Source of the DNA: Dyadobacter sp. CY261
Lineage (GTDB): Bacteria > Bacteroidota > Bacteroidia > Cytophagales > Spirosomataceae
NCBI RefSeq assembly: GCF_021440085.1
Contig: NZ_JAKCPW010000001.1
Coordinates: forward strand, 1,550,001 to 1,614,000
Length of the DNA stretch: 64,000 nt
Reading direction: 5' to 3'
Under the pieces are notes generated by a model. It made no database searches, had not been told where the DNA came from, and saw only the letters and a list, made by a program, of their open reading frames with translations. The position numbers and the translations under genes are program-made. Shown here in pieces: positions 23,534-32,181 of this stretch (positions within the stretch are counted from its first letter, which is position 1; every line of letters begins with the position of its first letter).

Positions 23534-24292
23534 TTAGCGCAATACCAGCTCGCTGATTTTTGAAAATTCAGTATGCGGCGCCATGGCTTTGATAATGCCT
23601 TTGCGGTCGACCAGAATAAAATAGGGCGTTTCGCTGATCTTGTACCGGTGATTGAAACCGTAAGATTCTGGAACAGGAATGAAACCGCAGTTCCGTTTCG
23701 GGATCGCTTCCAGGCATTCGTCCTCTGTGTTTAGCGTGGTGCCAAGAGATACGATTTCGATACCCTTTTCCTTATTTTCATCAATAAATTTGGAAATCAC
23801 CTTAGTGCTGGCGAATGTATATAAAGGTTTCTCATAACGCACCCAGAATCCCAGCAAAATATATTTACCCCGTAGTTTCTCCGAATCATACTCCTTTCCA
23901 TCGAGGCCGCGCATGACGAACGGGGCGATGGGCTCCCCTATCTCGGGCATCAGATCCGGATTCTGCATGACGGAACCATCCTGCTGAATATGCAGCTGAC
24001 TTCTTTTAATGATTTCGAAGGCAGACGGCTTGCCGTATTTATCAAAAATAGGCTGGGTTTTGTATTGGCCTGGATTGCGTTTGAGCATATTGTCATATGC
24101 TTCATAACTGATACGCTTTCCGGTAGCGTGGTCGATAATCGGCGTATCGCGATTCATGGCGAACTGTTGGCTTACCTTCCCGTTATAGCGGGTTACCTTA
24201 GGTTCGTCGGACTGACAATGTGCTGATATTCTGGCGGATCCAACCACCGTTAGCAGGCAAATGGAGAATTTAGATAAACGACCTACAAACAT
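23534..24292 (-). CDS. Thioredoxin-fold (TlpA-like) secreted protein lacking CXXC
   Basis: 252 aa. The N-terminus (FSICLLTVVGSARISAHCQS) is a signal peptide, possibly with a lipidated Cys. From about residue 120 the sequence follows the TlpA/AhpC fold: IGEPIAPFVMRGLDGKEYDSEKLRGKYILLGFW, then the cis-Pro loop ETPYFILVDRKGIIKAM. At the place of the usual W-C-x-x-C the sequence reads FWVRYEKPLY, so both redox cysteines are absent. Two other cysteines (DECLEAIPKRNC) are not in the active-site position. It is therefore more likely a binding or structural member than a disulfide reductase. It converges on the GNAT gene with no gap. Confidence 0.78.
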   Translation of the reverse strand: MFVGRLSKFSICLLTVVGSARISAHCQSDEPKVTRYNGKVSQQFAMNRDTPIIDHATGKRISYEAYDNMLKRNPGQYKTQPIFDKYGKPSAFEIIKRSQLHIQQDGSVMQNPDLMPEIGEPIAPFVMRGLDGKEYDSEKLRGKYILLGFWVRYEKPLYTFASTKVISKFIDENKEKGIEIVSLGTTLNTEDECLEAIPKRNCGFIPVPESYGFNHRYKISETPYFILVDRKGIIKAMAPHTEFSKISELVLR

Positions 24293-24315
24293 TCCGCCTT
24301 AAAAGATTGTATAAG

Positions 24316-24331
24316 TATCAAAGTTTTGATA
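24316..24331. promoter_or_regulatory. Palindrome upstream of redoxin and radical-SAM genes
   Basis: TATCAAA-GT-TTTGATA is a perfect 7+7 palindrome in the 135-bp divergent gap between the redoxin gene (24292) and the radical-SAM gene (24428). It could be a dimeric regulator site shared by both. Confidence 0.35.
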
Positions 24332-24427
24332 TTTTTATGCACAAATAATCATTCGGTGCAACCTCTTAATAACTGGAAATCACCATTCGATATTTTAGGG
24401 AAACTTCACTAATTGCAAAATTCTGAT

Positions 24428-25684
24428 ATGTACGAGCGGATCCGTGAGAAGTTAGGGATTCTGGCTGATGCTGCTAAATACGATGTTTCATGCTCATCGA
24501 GCGGCAGCAACCGGAAAAACGAGAATAAAGGAATTGGGGATGCGGAAGGAACGGGAATTTGCCATACTTACACCGAAGACGGCCGCTGCGTGTCGCTGCT
24601 GAAAATTCTGCTTACCAATCACTGCATTTTTGACTGCGCATTTTGCGTATCGCGGCGCAGCAACGATATCAAGCGGGCCGCCTTTTCCGTAGAAGAGGTG
24701 GTGGAGCTGACGATGAATTTTTATCGGCGCAATTATATCGAAGGGCTTTTTCTCAGTTCGGGGATTTTTAAAAATGCCGACTACACAATGGAAAGATTGG
24801 TCCGCATCGTAAAAAAGCTTCGCCAGGAGGAGCGTTTTAATGGTTATATCCATTTAAAAACGATCCCCGGCGCCAGTGACGAGCTGCTACGTGAGGCCGG
24901 TTTGTACGCCGATCGGATGAGCATTAACCTGGAAATGCCGACGGAAAACGGTTTGAAATTACTGGCACCGGAAAAATCGCATGCCGAGGTGAAAAAGCCT
25001 TTGAAATACATTCAAAACAATATCACTCAATTCGAAAGCGAGAAGGCGCTCATTAAAAGCGTCCCAAAATTCGTCCCGGCGGGCCAGAGTACGCAGATTG
25101 TCGTCGGAGCCACAGCGGAGTCCGATAAGGAGATTATGCACACGGCCAATGCATTTTACCAGAATTTTTCTTTGAAACGGGTGTACTATTCAGGCTACAT
25201 TCCGATCAGCAACGACGCCCGCCTGCCCGTGATTGGCTCCCAGCCACCGCTGATCCGTGAGAACAGGTTGTACCAGGCCGACTGGCTAATGCGGTTCTAT
25301 GGTTTCAAAGTGCAGGAAATCCTTAACGATCTTCACCCCAATCTCGAAGCCGACGTCGATCCAAAACTAAGCTGGGCACTGCGAAACCTGGACCAGTTTC
25401 CGGTCGACATTAATACCGCAGATTACTTTATGATCTTGCGCGTGCCGGGTATTGGTGTTGCCTCCGCGTTGAAAATCGTTCAGGCGCGCAAATTCGGGCG
25501 TTTATATGAAAATCATTTGCGAAAGCTCGGCATCGCATTCCGCAAAGCGCGGCATTTTATCAGGTTTGCCGACAGTCCGATGCTGTTGAAGGAATATGAA
25601 GCGGGGCATATTAAAGGCATTATTCTTTCCGAAAGCAAAAGCAAATACCAAGCCAATCCGAATAACCAGTTGTCGCTTTTCTAA
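24428..25684 (+). CDS. Putative DNA-modification/repair radical SAM protein
   Basis: 418 aa from ATG 24428 (a TTG at 24413 also fits). The cluster motif CxxxCxxC is at Cys66, Cys70 and Cys73 (CIFDCAFC), preceded by extra cysteines around CHTYTEDGRC. The radical-SAM barrel follows (LSSGIF, YIHLKTIPGA, RMSINLEMPT). Residues about 327-370 form a helix-hairpin-helix DNA-binding unit (NTADYFMILRVPGIGVASALKI). This is the family recalled as TIGR03916, linked to uracil-DNA-glycosylase-like and DUF4130 genes. The stop codon shares one base with the next gene's ATG. The reaction is unknown. Confidence 0.88.
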   Translation: MYERIREKLGILADAAKYDVSCSSSGSNRKNENKGIGDAEGTGICHTYTEDGRCVSLLKILLTNHCIFDCAFCVSRRSNDIKRAAFSVEEVVELTMNFYRRNYIEGLFLSSGIFKNADYTMERLVRIVKKLRQEERFNGYIHLKTIPGASDELLREAGLYADRMSINLEMPTENGLKLLAPEKSHAEVKKPLKYIQNNITQFESEKALIKSVPKFVPAGQSTQIVVGATAESDKEIMHTANAFYQNFSLKRVYYSGYIPISNDARLPVIGSQPPLIRENRLYQADWLMRFYGFKVQEILNDLHPNLEADVDPKLSWALRNLDQFPVDINTADYFMILRVPGIGVASALKIVQARKFGRLYENHLRKLGIAFRKARHFIRFADSPMLLKEYEAGHIKGIILSESKSKYQANPNNQLSLF

Positions 25685-26457
25685 TGGAGCTATATATTTT
25701 CGACGGATCGCTGGAAGGCTTGCTCACGGCTGTTTTCGAATGTTACCAGCGGAAATCGAGAGTCGTGAAATTGGTGAGCGAAATCCATCATGTTCCGGAT
25801 GTGTTCGACGCAGGGTTTCGCGTGGATTCCGACCGCGAAAAAGGTAAACGTGTTTGGAAAGGTCTGTGCAGAAAGCTCGGCAAGGAATGGCAGCTACGCT
25901 TTTACAAAAGCTTTCTTTCCGAACAACCGGAAGCTTTTCAGCATTTACTCAATTTTGCCCGTTATATCATCGATCAACCGACCGGTGCCTGGGAGAATTT
26001 CGCACATCCCGACGTGCTGGCCATTTCACAGACAAGCCAAAAGGTACATCGGGAAAAACACCGGATGGAAGCCTTCATCCGCTTTCAAAAAACCGCCGAC
26101 GACATATACTATGCGCATATAGAACCGGATTTCGACGTGCTGCCGCTCCTCCCTGACCATTTCCAGAACCGCTATGCCGACCAGCGCTGGATTATCTATG
26201 ATTTAAAAAGAAAATACGGGCTCTATTACGATTTGGAAAAAACGGAAGAAATAGAACTGGATTCAGCCCCGCAAATGTCGATCGTCAATGCACTTCCTTC
26301 GGACCTGCTAGATTCCCAGGAAGCGTTGTATACGCTGCTGTGGCAGGATTACTTCAAAAGTACCAACATTCAGGCGCGCAAGAATATGCGTCTGCACGTC
26401 AGGCATGTGCCCAGGAGGTATTGGAAATATCTCTCGGAGAAGCAAGATCAATTCTAA
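25684..26457 (+). CDS. DUF4130 / TIGR03915-type DNA-metabolism protein
   Basis: 257 aa. The start MELYIFDGSLEGLLTAVFECY and the central RVWKGLCRKLG, FLNFARYIIDQP-like and HRMEAFIRFQK regions fit the DUF4130 family, always seen beside the radical-SAM protein encoded upstream; LPDHFQNRYADQRWIIYDLKRKYGLYYD is another conserved stretch. The C-terminus is basic (ARKNMRLHVRHVPRRYWKY), suiting nucleic-acid contact. In some genomes this domain is fused to a uracil-DNA-glycosylase domain; here that domain is absent. The ATG overlaps the upstream stop by one base, so the pair is translationally coupled and probably forms a complex. Confidence 0.87.
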   Translation: MELYIFDGSLEGLLTAVFECYQRKSRVVKLVSEIHHVPDVFDAGFRVDSDREKGKRVWKGLCRKLGKEWQLRFYKSFLSEQPEAFQHLLNFARYIIDQPTGAWENFAHPDVLAISQTSQKVHREKHRMEAFIRFQKTADDIYYAHIEPDFDVLPLLPDHFQNRYADQRWIIYDLKRKYGLYYDLEKTEEIELDSAPQMSIVNALPSDLLDSQEALYTLLWQDYFKSTNIQARKNMRLHVRHVPRRYWKYLSEKQDQF

Positions 26458-26580
26458 TGCCTCCAATGGCCAAAGCCGGGGAGCGCAGGAAATTATGTCT
26501 ACTATGTCGGTTATCCGGCTAACGATGTACTTGTAACCGTTTTCTATGCCACCAATGGCTGAACCGGCAACCGCTTTTTC

Positions 26581-28425
26581 CTATTTCCATTTGCTTCCAA
26601 GCCAGGCCTTTCGGAACGCCTCCATGTCAGCCGTCAGCGTTTTCCCGGCCTGCTCATAGGTAACAACCTGTAAGCGCGGATTTTCAATTAGTTCCAGCAT
26701 GGCTGTCTTTTGATCATCGCGGTGCCGGTACTCGACCGCAATCTGATCCCCCGGCTTATGGCTTTTCAAGATCGAAACCAGTTCATCATTTTTGGTTACC
26801 ACTCTACCGTCCAGCTTTAAAATTTCATCATCGATATCGAGTCCGGCCTTGTAGAGCGGGCTGCCGATGATCGTGTTGGTAGTAATGCTCAAACCGGCGC
26901 CTTCCTTATATCGGATATCGCCAATCCAGGCTTGTCCTTCGAATTGCTTTTTCAGTTCCAAACCTGCCTTTGCAAGCAATGGCGTGTAGTCTACGGACTC
27001 ATGCCCATTGATGTATTTTGAAAAAAAGCCCTGGGCAAATGTTTTGTCTTTGGAATAGGACTCTAAAACTACCTGCAAATCAGCAACATTATAAGCAATC
27101 TCTGGTTTGCCGTGTTTAGTCCAAACAGCTTTCATAAAATCGTCCAGATTAAGTCCCTTGCTTCTTAGTTGTAAATCCAAAGCAAGCGCCACGGATGCGC
27201 CGTAAGGGTAATAGGAAGTATAAATGTTGGGATAGTTTGTCTTGTCGATCGAAACACCTGCGTCAACAAAAACTGCGTTGCAGCTTGCCTGCACAGGCGA
27301 AATGCGACGCGCGCCGGCTGTATTTTCTTTGGTGTTGACAAGCGATGTCAAAGTCTGGCAATATTCATCCAGTGAATCAAATCCGGCCCTTTCCAGTAGT
27401 AAGTCTCCGTAATATTGGGTAAACCCTTCGGCGAACCAGAGCTCGAAACTCATGTTGCTCTTTTCAAAATTAAAAGGTTCCAGGGTCTTGGGACGGATCC
27501 GCTCTACATTCCAGGTATGGAAAAATTCATGGGAAAACACGCCCAGCAAGTTATTTGAGCCATCGAAAGCGACCGGCAAGGTGATCATCGTGCTGTTGCG
27601 GTGCTCCATGCCGTCGCCTTTTACATAGGGATTGATGCTGGCAAGGAAAGTATAGTTACCGTTATCAAATGCAGGGAATTCGCCAAAAACCATGCGCGCT
27701 TCCTCGGTAATGCGTTTTACCTTACCGGCAAACACGGTCGCGAGCGAGTCGCTGCCTTTCGCTTCCAACGCGAGCCTGAATTGCGAAGCTTTACTGTCGG
27801 CATTCGGAACGGTCCATTCTTTTACGGTCAATTTGCCGATTTTAATGGGCGAATCCATGAAGTATTGCAGGTCAGGCGCCGTAAAGATCTTCGGATCGGT
27901 TGTGGTTTTGAGCTGCGTCGCAATGGTCCATTGTGCGGCTGAGGCTTCAGTTGGGGTTTTAGGTGCTGTCGATAGGTCGAAAACTACCGTTAGGGGGGAT
28001 TTTTCCAGGCCTTTGACCCACATGAAAGTAGCGGGCGCGTTCAAATGTATGCTATTAGGGTCAATTCCAGCATAAGTACCATCCGCGTGGTTGGCATATA
28101 AAGTGTATTCAACTTTGACAAAACCATCAATGCCCGAAACTTTGTACACGTCCCCATCGATCCGCTCCACTTGTACCGGCTTTCCCGCCTTGTCGAATGC
28201 CGCCACGTCATAGATATTCTTCCCGTATTCATGCGTCGCATACCGGCCCGGAGACGAACGCGACATCCGGAATATCAACTCTTTCTGTGCCGCATCCGAA
28301 ACGCTTACCGCAATGCGCGCTTCATGGTGGACGATATTGGGGAAGGATAAATCGTAGCGAATGGATTGCGCGAACGCGTACGAGCATAGCATGGGGGTGG
28401 CGAGCAAAGCGGCCAGTTTCTTCAT
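26581..28425 (-). CDS. M61-family glycyl-aminopeptidase-like protease with PDZ domain
   Basis: 614 aa. A signal peptide (ending near YAFAQ) is followed by a beta-rich N-domain. The M61 zinc motif is HEFFHTWN at His299-Glu300 and His303, with the third ligand Glu333 in WFAEGFTQYYG. From about residue 500 comes a PDZ domain (WIGDIRYKEGAGLSITT, GSPLYKAGLDIDDEILKLDG). This is the standard Bacteroidota M61/PDZ architecture; the enzymes cut small peptides or glycine-rich substrates in the periplasm. It is transcribed alone, toward the DUF4130 gene, with 123 bp between stops in which I see no strong terminator. Confidence 0.88.
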   Translation of the reverse strand: MKKLAALLATPMLCSYAFAQSIRYDLSFPNIVHHEARIAVSVSDAAQKELIFRMSRSSPGRYATHEYGKNIYDVAAFDKAGKPVQVERIDGDVYKVSGIDGFVKVEYTLYANHADGTYAGIDPNSIHLNAPATFMWVKGLEKSPLTVVFDLSTAPKTPTEASAAQWTIATQLKTTTDPKIFTAPDLQYFMDSPIKIGKLTVKEWTVPNADSKASQFRLALEAKGSDSLATVFAGKVKRITEEARMVFGEFPAFDNGNYTFLASINPYVKGDGMEHRNSTMITLPVAFDGSNNLLGVFSHEFFHTWNVERIRPKTLEPFNFEKSNMSFELWFAEGFTQYYGDLLLERAGFDSLDEYCQTLTSLVNTKENTAGARRISPVQASCNAVFVDAGVSIDKTNYPNIYTSYYPYGASVALALDLQLRSKGLNLDDFMKAVWTKHGKPEIAYNVADLQVVLESYSKDKTFAQGFFSKYINGHESVDYTPLLAKAGLELKKQFEGQAWIGDIRYKEGAGLSITTNTIIGSPLYKAGLDIDDEILKLDGRVVTKNDELVSILKSHKPGDQIAVEYRHRDDQKTAMLELIENPRLQVVTYEQAGKTLTADMEAFRKAWLGSKWK

Positions 28426-28569
28426 GGACTGATAATTAGTTTGAATTGAAAGTGCTTCAATTTAAATGATTCGCCCAACATTTGACACGACCATAAGTGT
28501 ACTCATGCAATTATTGCTTAATTTTTCCGGTTCAAATACCATTAAAACTTTAAATAGTATCGACTATCC

Positions 28570-29259
28570 ATGAAGCAACTTTTTCTTCCGCTCGTCCTGA
28601 CCCTGCTTATCAAGTCACATTTCGCATTCAGCCAAACCAAAACGCTTTTCAACGGCAAAGACCTTAAAGGCTGGCATATAGACGTGCCCGAAATGGACAA
28701 AGATCCTAAGGCCATCAACCCGTTTATCGTACGAAATGGACTGCTCGTAAGTTTGGGCGAACCTGGCGGCCATTTGATTACCGATGCGCAACACGAAAAT
28801 TTTCGCTTCACCTTCCAATACCGGTTCGCAGGAAAGCCGGGCAATTGCGGCGCGCTGGTTTTCGTTTCCAAGCCGCGTGATTTGTATGAAATGTTTCCCA
28901 AATCCATTGAAATACAACTTATGAACCAGAATGCAGGTGATTTCTGGTGCATTCAGGAGGACATTACCGTGCCCGATATGGAAAAGCGACGCGGACCAAA
29001 AGAAAAATGGGGCGTGAACGGCGACAAGCTACGCCGCATCCCTAACCTGACCGACGGCACCGAAAAGCCGCTCGGCGAATGGAATTCGATGGTGATAGAA
29101 TGTGTTAAGAATTCAATCAAAGTATGGCTCAATGGCGTGCTGGTCAACTATGGCTACGATGCAACTGCTTCGAAAGGACAGATCGCATTGCAGTCCGAAG
29201 GCTCCGAGGTTGAGTTCAAGGAAGTTAAACTGACGCCGATCAAGGCATTATCAAAATAA
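28570..29259 (+). CDS. Secreted 3-keto-disaccharide hydrolase / DUF1080-family protein
   Basis: 229 aa. A signal peptide (ending near AFSQ) precedes a concanavalin-like lectin/glucanase fold. The opening KTLFNGKDLKGWHIDVPEMDK, then FRFTFQYRFAGKPGNCGALVFVSKP and the closing GQIALQSEGSEVEFKEVKL are hallmarks of DUF1080. Some members hydrolyse 3-keto-glycosides; for this one that is only a family inference. Its stop and the lspA start share one base (TAATG), so it is the upstream partner of lspA in an operon. Confidence 0.85.
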   Translation: MKQLFLPLVLTLLIKSHFAFSQTKTLFNGKDLKGWHIDVPEMDKDPKAINPFIVRNGLLVSLGEPGGHLITDAQHENFRFTFQYRFAGKPGNCGALVFVSKPRDLYEMFPKSIEIQLMNQNAGDFWCIQEDITVPDMEKRRGPKEKWGVNGDKLRRIPNLTDGTEKPLGEWNSMVIECVKNSIKVWLNGVLVNYGYDATASKGQIALQSEGSEVEFKEVKLTPIKALSK

Positions 29260-29771
29260 TGAATTTTAAATCAAACCGTCTTTTCAGGAATATTGCCATT
29301 ATCGTGCTGTTGGTCGCCAACATCGGGTGCGACCAGATCTCGAAGAGTGTGATCAGGGAAAATGTAGGCTTTTATCAGACCATCCACGTTATACGTGATT
29401 ATGTAACAATTACCTATGTCGAAAATACGGGCGCATTTCTCAGCATAGGCAGCTCACTACCAAGTGCAGTGAAGATTTTTGTACTGTCGGTTATCCCGCT
29501 GATCGCATTACTCTTTGGCGTTATTTATTTGCTTACCAAAAAGAACCTCACCTGGCTGAGCGCCCTCGCATTAAGCTTTGCCATCGGCGGTGGCATCGGA
29601 AACATTTACGACCGCCTCGTGCACGGTTCGGTGACCGATTTTATGCACATTAATTTTGGGCTATTCCAAACGGGTATCTTTAATATGGCCGATGTCTCGA
29701 TTATGACGGGGATGTTTATCTTCCTATATCAATCGTATAGCCGGCAAAAATCGCGGTTACCTGGTTATTGA
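29259..29771 (+). CDS. lspA: Lipoprotein signal peptidase (SPase II)
   Basis: 170 aa with four membrane helices. All family motifs are present: DQISKSVI after the first helix, VENTGAFLSIGS, GGIGNIYDRLVHGSVTDF and FNMADVSI. The catalytic aspartates are Asp127 and Asp145. It removes the signal peptide from prolipoproteins at the inner membrane after diacylglyceryl transfer, the last common step before sorting of Bacteroidota lipoproteins. It is translationally coupled to a secreted DUF1080 gene and ends in a strong hairpin terminator. Confidence 0.95.
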   Translation: MNFKSNRLFRNIAIIVLLVANIGCDQISKSVIRENVGFYQTIHVIRDYVTITYVENTGAFLSIGSSLPSAVKIFVLSVIPLIALLFGVIYLLTKKNLTWLSALALSFAIGGGIGNIYDRLVHGSVTDFMHINFGLFQTGIFNMADVSIMTGMFIFLYQSYSRQKSRLPGY

Positions 29772-29802
29772 TCCGGGCGCTTCTCCAAAACCCTGGCAAC
29801 AA

Positions 29803-29833
29803 AAAAGGACTTCCGGTTAGCGGAAGTCCTTTT
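29803..29833. terminator. Bidirectional terminator between lspA and aconitase
   Basis: AAAAGGACTTCCG (29803-29815) and CGGAAGTCCTTTT (29821-29833) give a perfect 13-bp stem with a GTTAG loop. Flanking A and T runs allow use from both strands, which suits the convergent lspA and aconitase genes. Confidence 0.85.
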
Positions 29834-29853
29834 GCATTTGGATGATGTACTAA

Positions 29854-32124
29854 CTACGCGGCGCCCACTGATTTGCGGATAATATTCAATGCGGAACCTG
29901 CTTTGAACCACTCGATCTGCTGGGCATTGTAAGTATGGTTTACAGGAAATTCCTCGTTCGTACCGTCGTTGTGGTGCAGCACGATCGTCAGGGGCTGTCC
30001 TTCTGCAAATGTTTCCAATCCAAGGATATCGATGGTGTCGTCCTCCTGGATTTTGTCGTAATCTGCTGTGTTCGCGAATGTCAGCGCGAGCATACCTTGC
30101 TTTTTCAGGTTGGTTTCGTGGATACGGGCGAATGATTTAGTCAAAATCGCGCGTACACCCAGAAAGCGTGGTTCCATCGCCGCATGCTCGCGAGATGAGC
30201 CCTCTCCATAGTTTTCGTCACCTACCACGATGGTACCGATTCCGTGCGCTTTATAATCGCGTTGAACGGCGGGTACTTCCGAATATTGGTTATTCAACTG
30301 GTTTTTGATGGTGTTGGTTTTTTCGTTAAAGAAGTTAACCGCACCGATCAGCATGTTATTCGAGATATTGTCCAGGTGTCCACGGTATTTCAACCATGGG
30401 CCGGCCATTGAAATGTGGTCGGTTGTACACTTGCCCTTTGCTTTGATCAGCAGCTTCAAACCGGTCAGGTCTGTTCCTTCCCACTCAGCGAATGGTTCAA
30501 GGAGTTGCAGACGGTCCGAAGTTGGGCTAACCAGAACCTGAACCTGGCTACCGTCTTCCGCAGGAGCCTGGTAACCCGCATCTTCTACCGCAAATCCTCT
30601 GGCTGGCAATTCAAAACCGGTTGGCTCGTCCAGCAATACTTCCACGCCTTCGGTGTTCAAAAGCTTGTCAACACGTGGGTCAAAAGTAAGGCGTCCGGCG
30701 ATGGCCATAGCGGTTACGATCTCGGGAGAAGCTACGAAAGAGTGCGTGTTGGGATTACCATCGGCACGTTTCGAGAAGTTCCGGTTGAATGAGGTGATGA
30801 TGGAATTCTTCTCTCCTTTTTCAGCGCCGTGACGCGCCCATTGGCCGATACAAGGTCCGCAAGCATTGGCCAGCACTACGCCGCCGATTTGTGCGAATGT
30901 ATCCAGGTAACCGTCGCGTTCCACCGTGTAGCGAACCTGTTCCGAACCAGGCGTAATGGTATATTCGGAAGTGACCTGCAATTTTTTATCAACAGCCTGT
31001 TGGGCCAAAGAAGCGGCGCGGCTCACGTCTTCATAAGAAGAGTTGGTGCAGGAACCGATCAGACCAACCGACAGCACTTCGGGCCATCCGTTTTCTTTGA
31101 CAGCCGTAGCGAATTTAGAGAGCGGCCAGGCCAGGTCCGGCGTAAACGGTCCGTTTACATGAGGCTCCAATGTTGTCAGATCCAATTCAAGAAGCTGATC
31201 GTAGTAAGATGCGGGATCTGCATAAACTTCATCGTCAGCACGAAGATTTCCTTTAATGGCATCGGCCGCATCGGCAACATCAGCACGATCCGTTGATCTC
31301 AGGTAAGCTGCGCTTTTCTCGTCGTAAGCAAAGATGGAAGTTGTCGCTCCGATCTCAGCACCCATGTTACAGATTGTGCCTTTACCAGTCGCAGAAAGGC
31401 TTTCAGCTCCTTCGCCGAAATACTCTACCACGTAGCCCGTTCCACCTTTCACAGTAAGCTGGCCTGCAACCCACAGGATCACGTCTTTCGCAGCGGTCCA
31501 TCCGCTTAATTTGCCCGTGAGCTTAACACCGATCAAACGAGGCATTTTCAATTCCCACGCAAGACCAGACATCACGTCACTCGCATCTGCACCGCCCACA
31601 CCGATCGCGATCATCCCCAAACCACCCGCATTCGGTGTATGTGAGTCCGTTCCGATCATCATCCCACCCGGGAATGCGTAGTTTTCAAGAACAACCTGGT
31701 GAATAATACCCGCACCTGCTTTCCAGAAACCTAAACCATATTTATCAGAAACTGACGATAGGAAATCGTACACTTCTTTGTTTTTATCTACCGCATTTTT
31801 TAAATCCTGCACCGCCCCGACTTCTGCCTGAATAAGGTGGTCGCAATGCACTGTTGAAGGAACTGCAACCTGAGGTCTTCCCGCCTGCATGAATTGTAAA
31901 AGCGCCATCTGGGCAGTCGCATCCTGCATAGCAACACGGTCAGGGGCAAAATCCACATAAGATTTTCCTCGCTCGTAAACCTGCGTAGGGCTACCTTCCC
32001 ACAAATGAGAGTACAAAATCTTTTCTGCTAAGGTCAATGGACGCCCTACTACTTTACGGGCAACTTCCACTCTTTCCTGCATGCGGGCATAAACACCCTT
32101 AATCATATCTAAGTCAAACGCCAT
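29854..32124 (-). CDS. Aconitate hydratase, mitochondrial-type
   Basis: 756 aa from ATG 32124; a TTG 9 bp upstream is less likely. The [4Fe-4S] ligands are Cys359 ([13 protein letters not shown]), Cys422 and Cys425 ([11 protein letters not shown]). Other family motifs: [14 protein letters not shown] near the N-terminus and [14 protein letters not shown] in the swivelling C-terminal domain. The length and order (three barrel domains, linker, swivel) match the mitochondrial ACO2-like branch, not AcnB. It interconverts citrate and isocitrate in the TCA cycle. It lies 57 bp downstream of the acnB-type gene on the same strand, so both are probably cotranscribed. Confidence 0.93.
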   Translation of the reverse strand: MAFDLDMIKGVYARMQERVEVARKVVGRPLTLAEKILYSHLWEGSPTQVYERGKSYVDFAPDRVAMQDATAQMALLQFMQAGRPQVAVPSTVHCDHLIQAEVGAVQDLKNAVDKNKEVYDFLSSVSDKYGLGFWKAGAGIIHQVVLENYAFPGGMMIGTDSHTPNAGGLGMIAIGVGGADASDVMSGLAWELKMPRLIGVKLTGKLSGWTAAKDVILWVAGQLTVKGGTGYVVEYFGEGAESLSATGKGTICNMGAEIGATTSIFAYDEKSAAYLRSTDRADVADAADAIKGNLRADDEVYADPASYYDQLLELDLTTLEPHVNGPFTPDLAWPLSKFATAVKENGWPEVLSVGLIGSCTNSSYEDVSRAASLAQQAVDKKLQVTSEYTITPGSEQVRYTVERDGYLDTFAQIGGVVLANACGPCIGQWARHGAEKGEKNSIITSFNRNFSKRADGNPNTHSFVASPEIVTAMAIAGRLTFDPRVDKLLNTEGVEVLLDEPTGFELPARGFAVEDAGYQAPAEDGSQVQVLVSPTSDRLQLLEPFAEWEGTDLTGLKLLIKAKGKCTTDHISMAGPWLKYRGHLDNISNNMLIGAVNFFNEKTNTIKNQLNNQYSEVPAVQRDYKAHGIGTIVVGDENYGEGSSREHAAMEPRFLGVRAILTKSFARIHETNLKKQGMLALTFANTADYDKIQEDDTIDILGLETFAEGQPLTIVLHHNDGTNEEFPVNHTYNAQQIEWFKAGSALNIIRKSVGAA

Positions 32125-32181
32125 ATCTCTCAAATTAATGTTTTACACATTCACTCTTCTCAACAACTGTACCACCAATGG

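Noticed and set aside
26458..26580. Short frames between the DUF4130 and M61 genes
   Set aside because: They are under 45 codons with no start signal or conserved look; treated as an ordinary gap.
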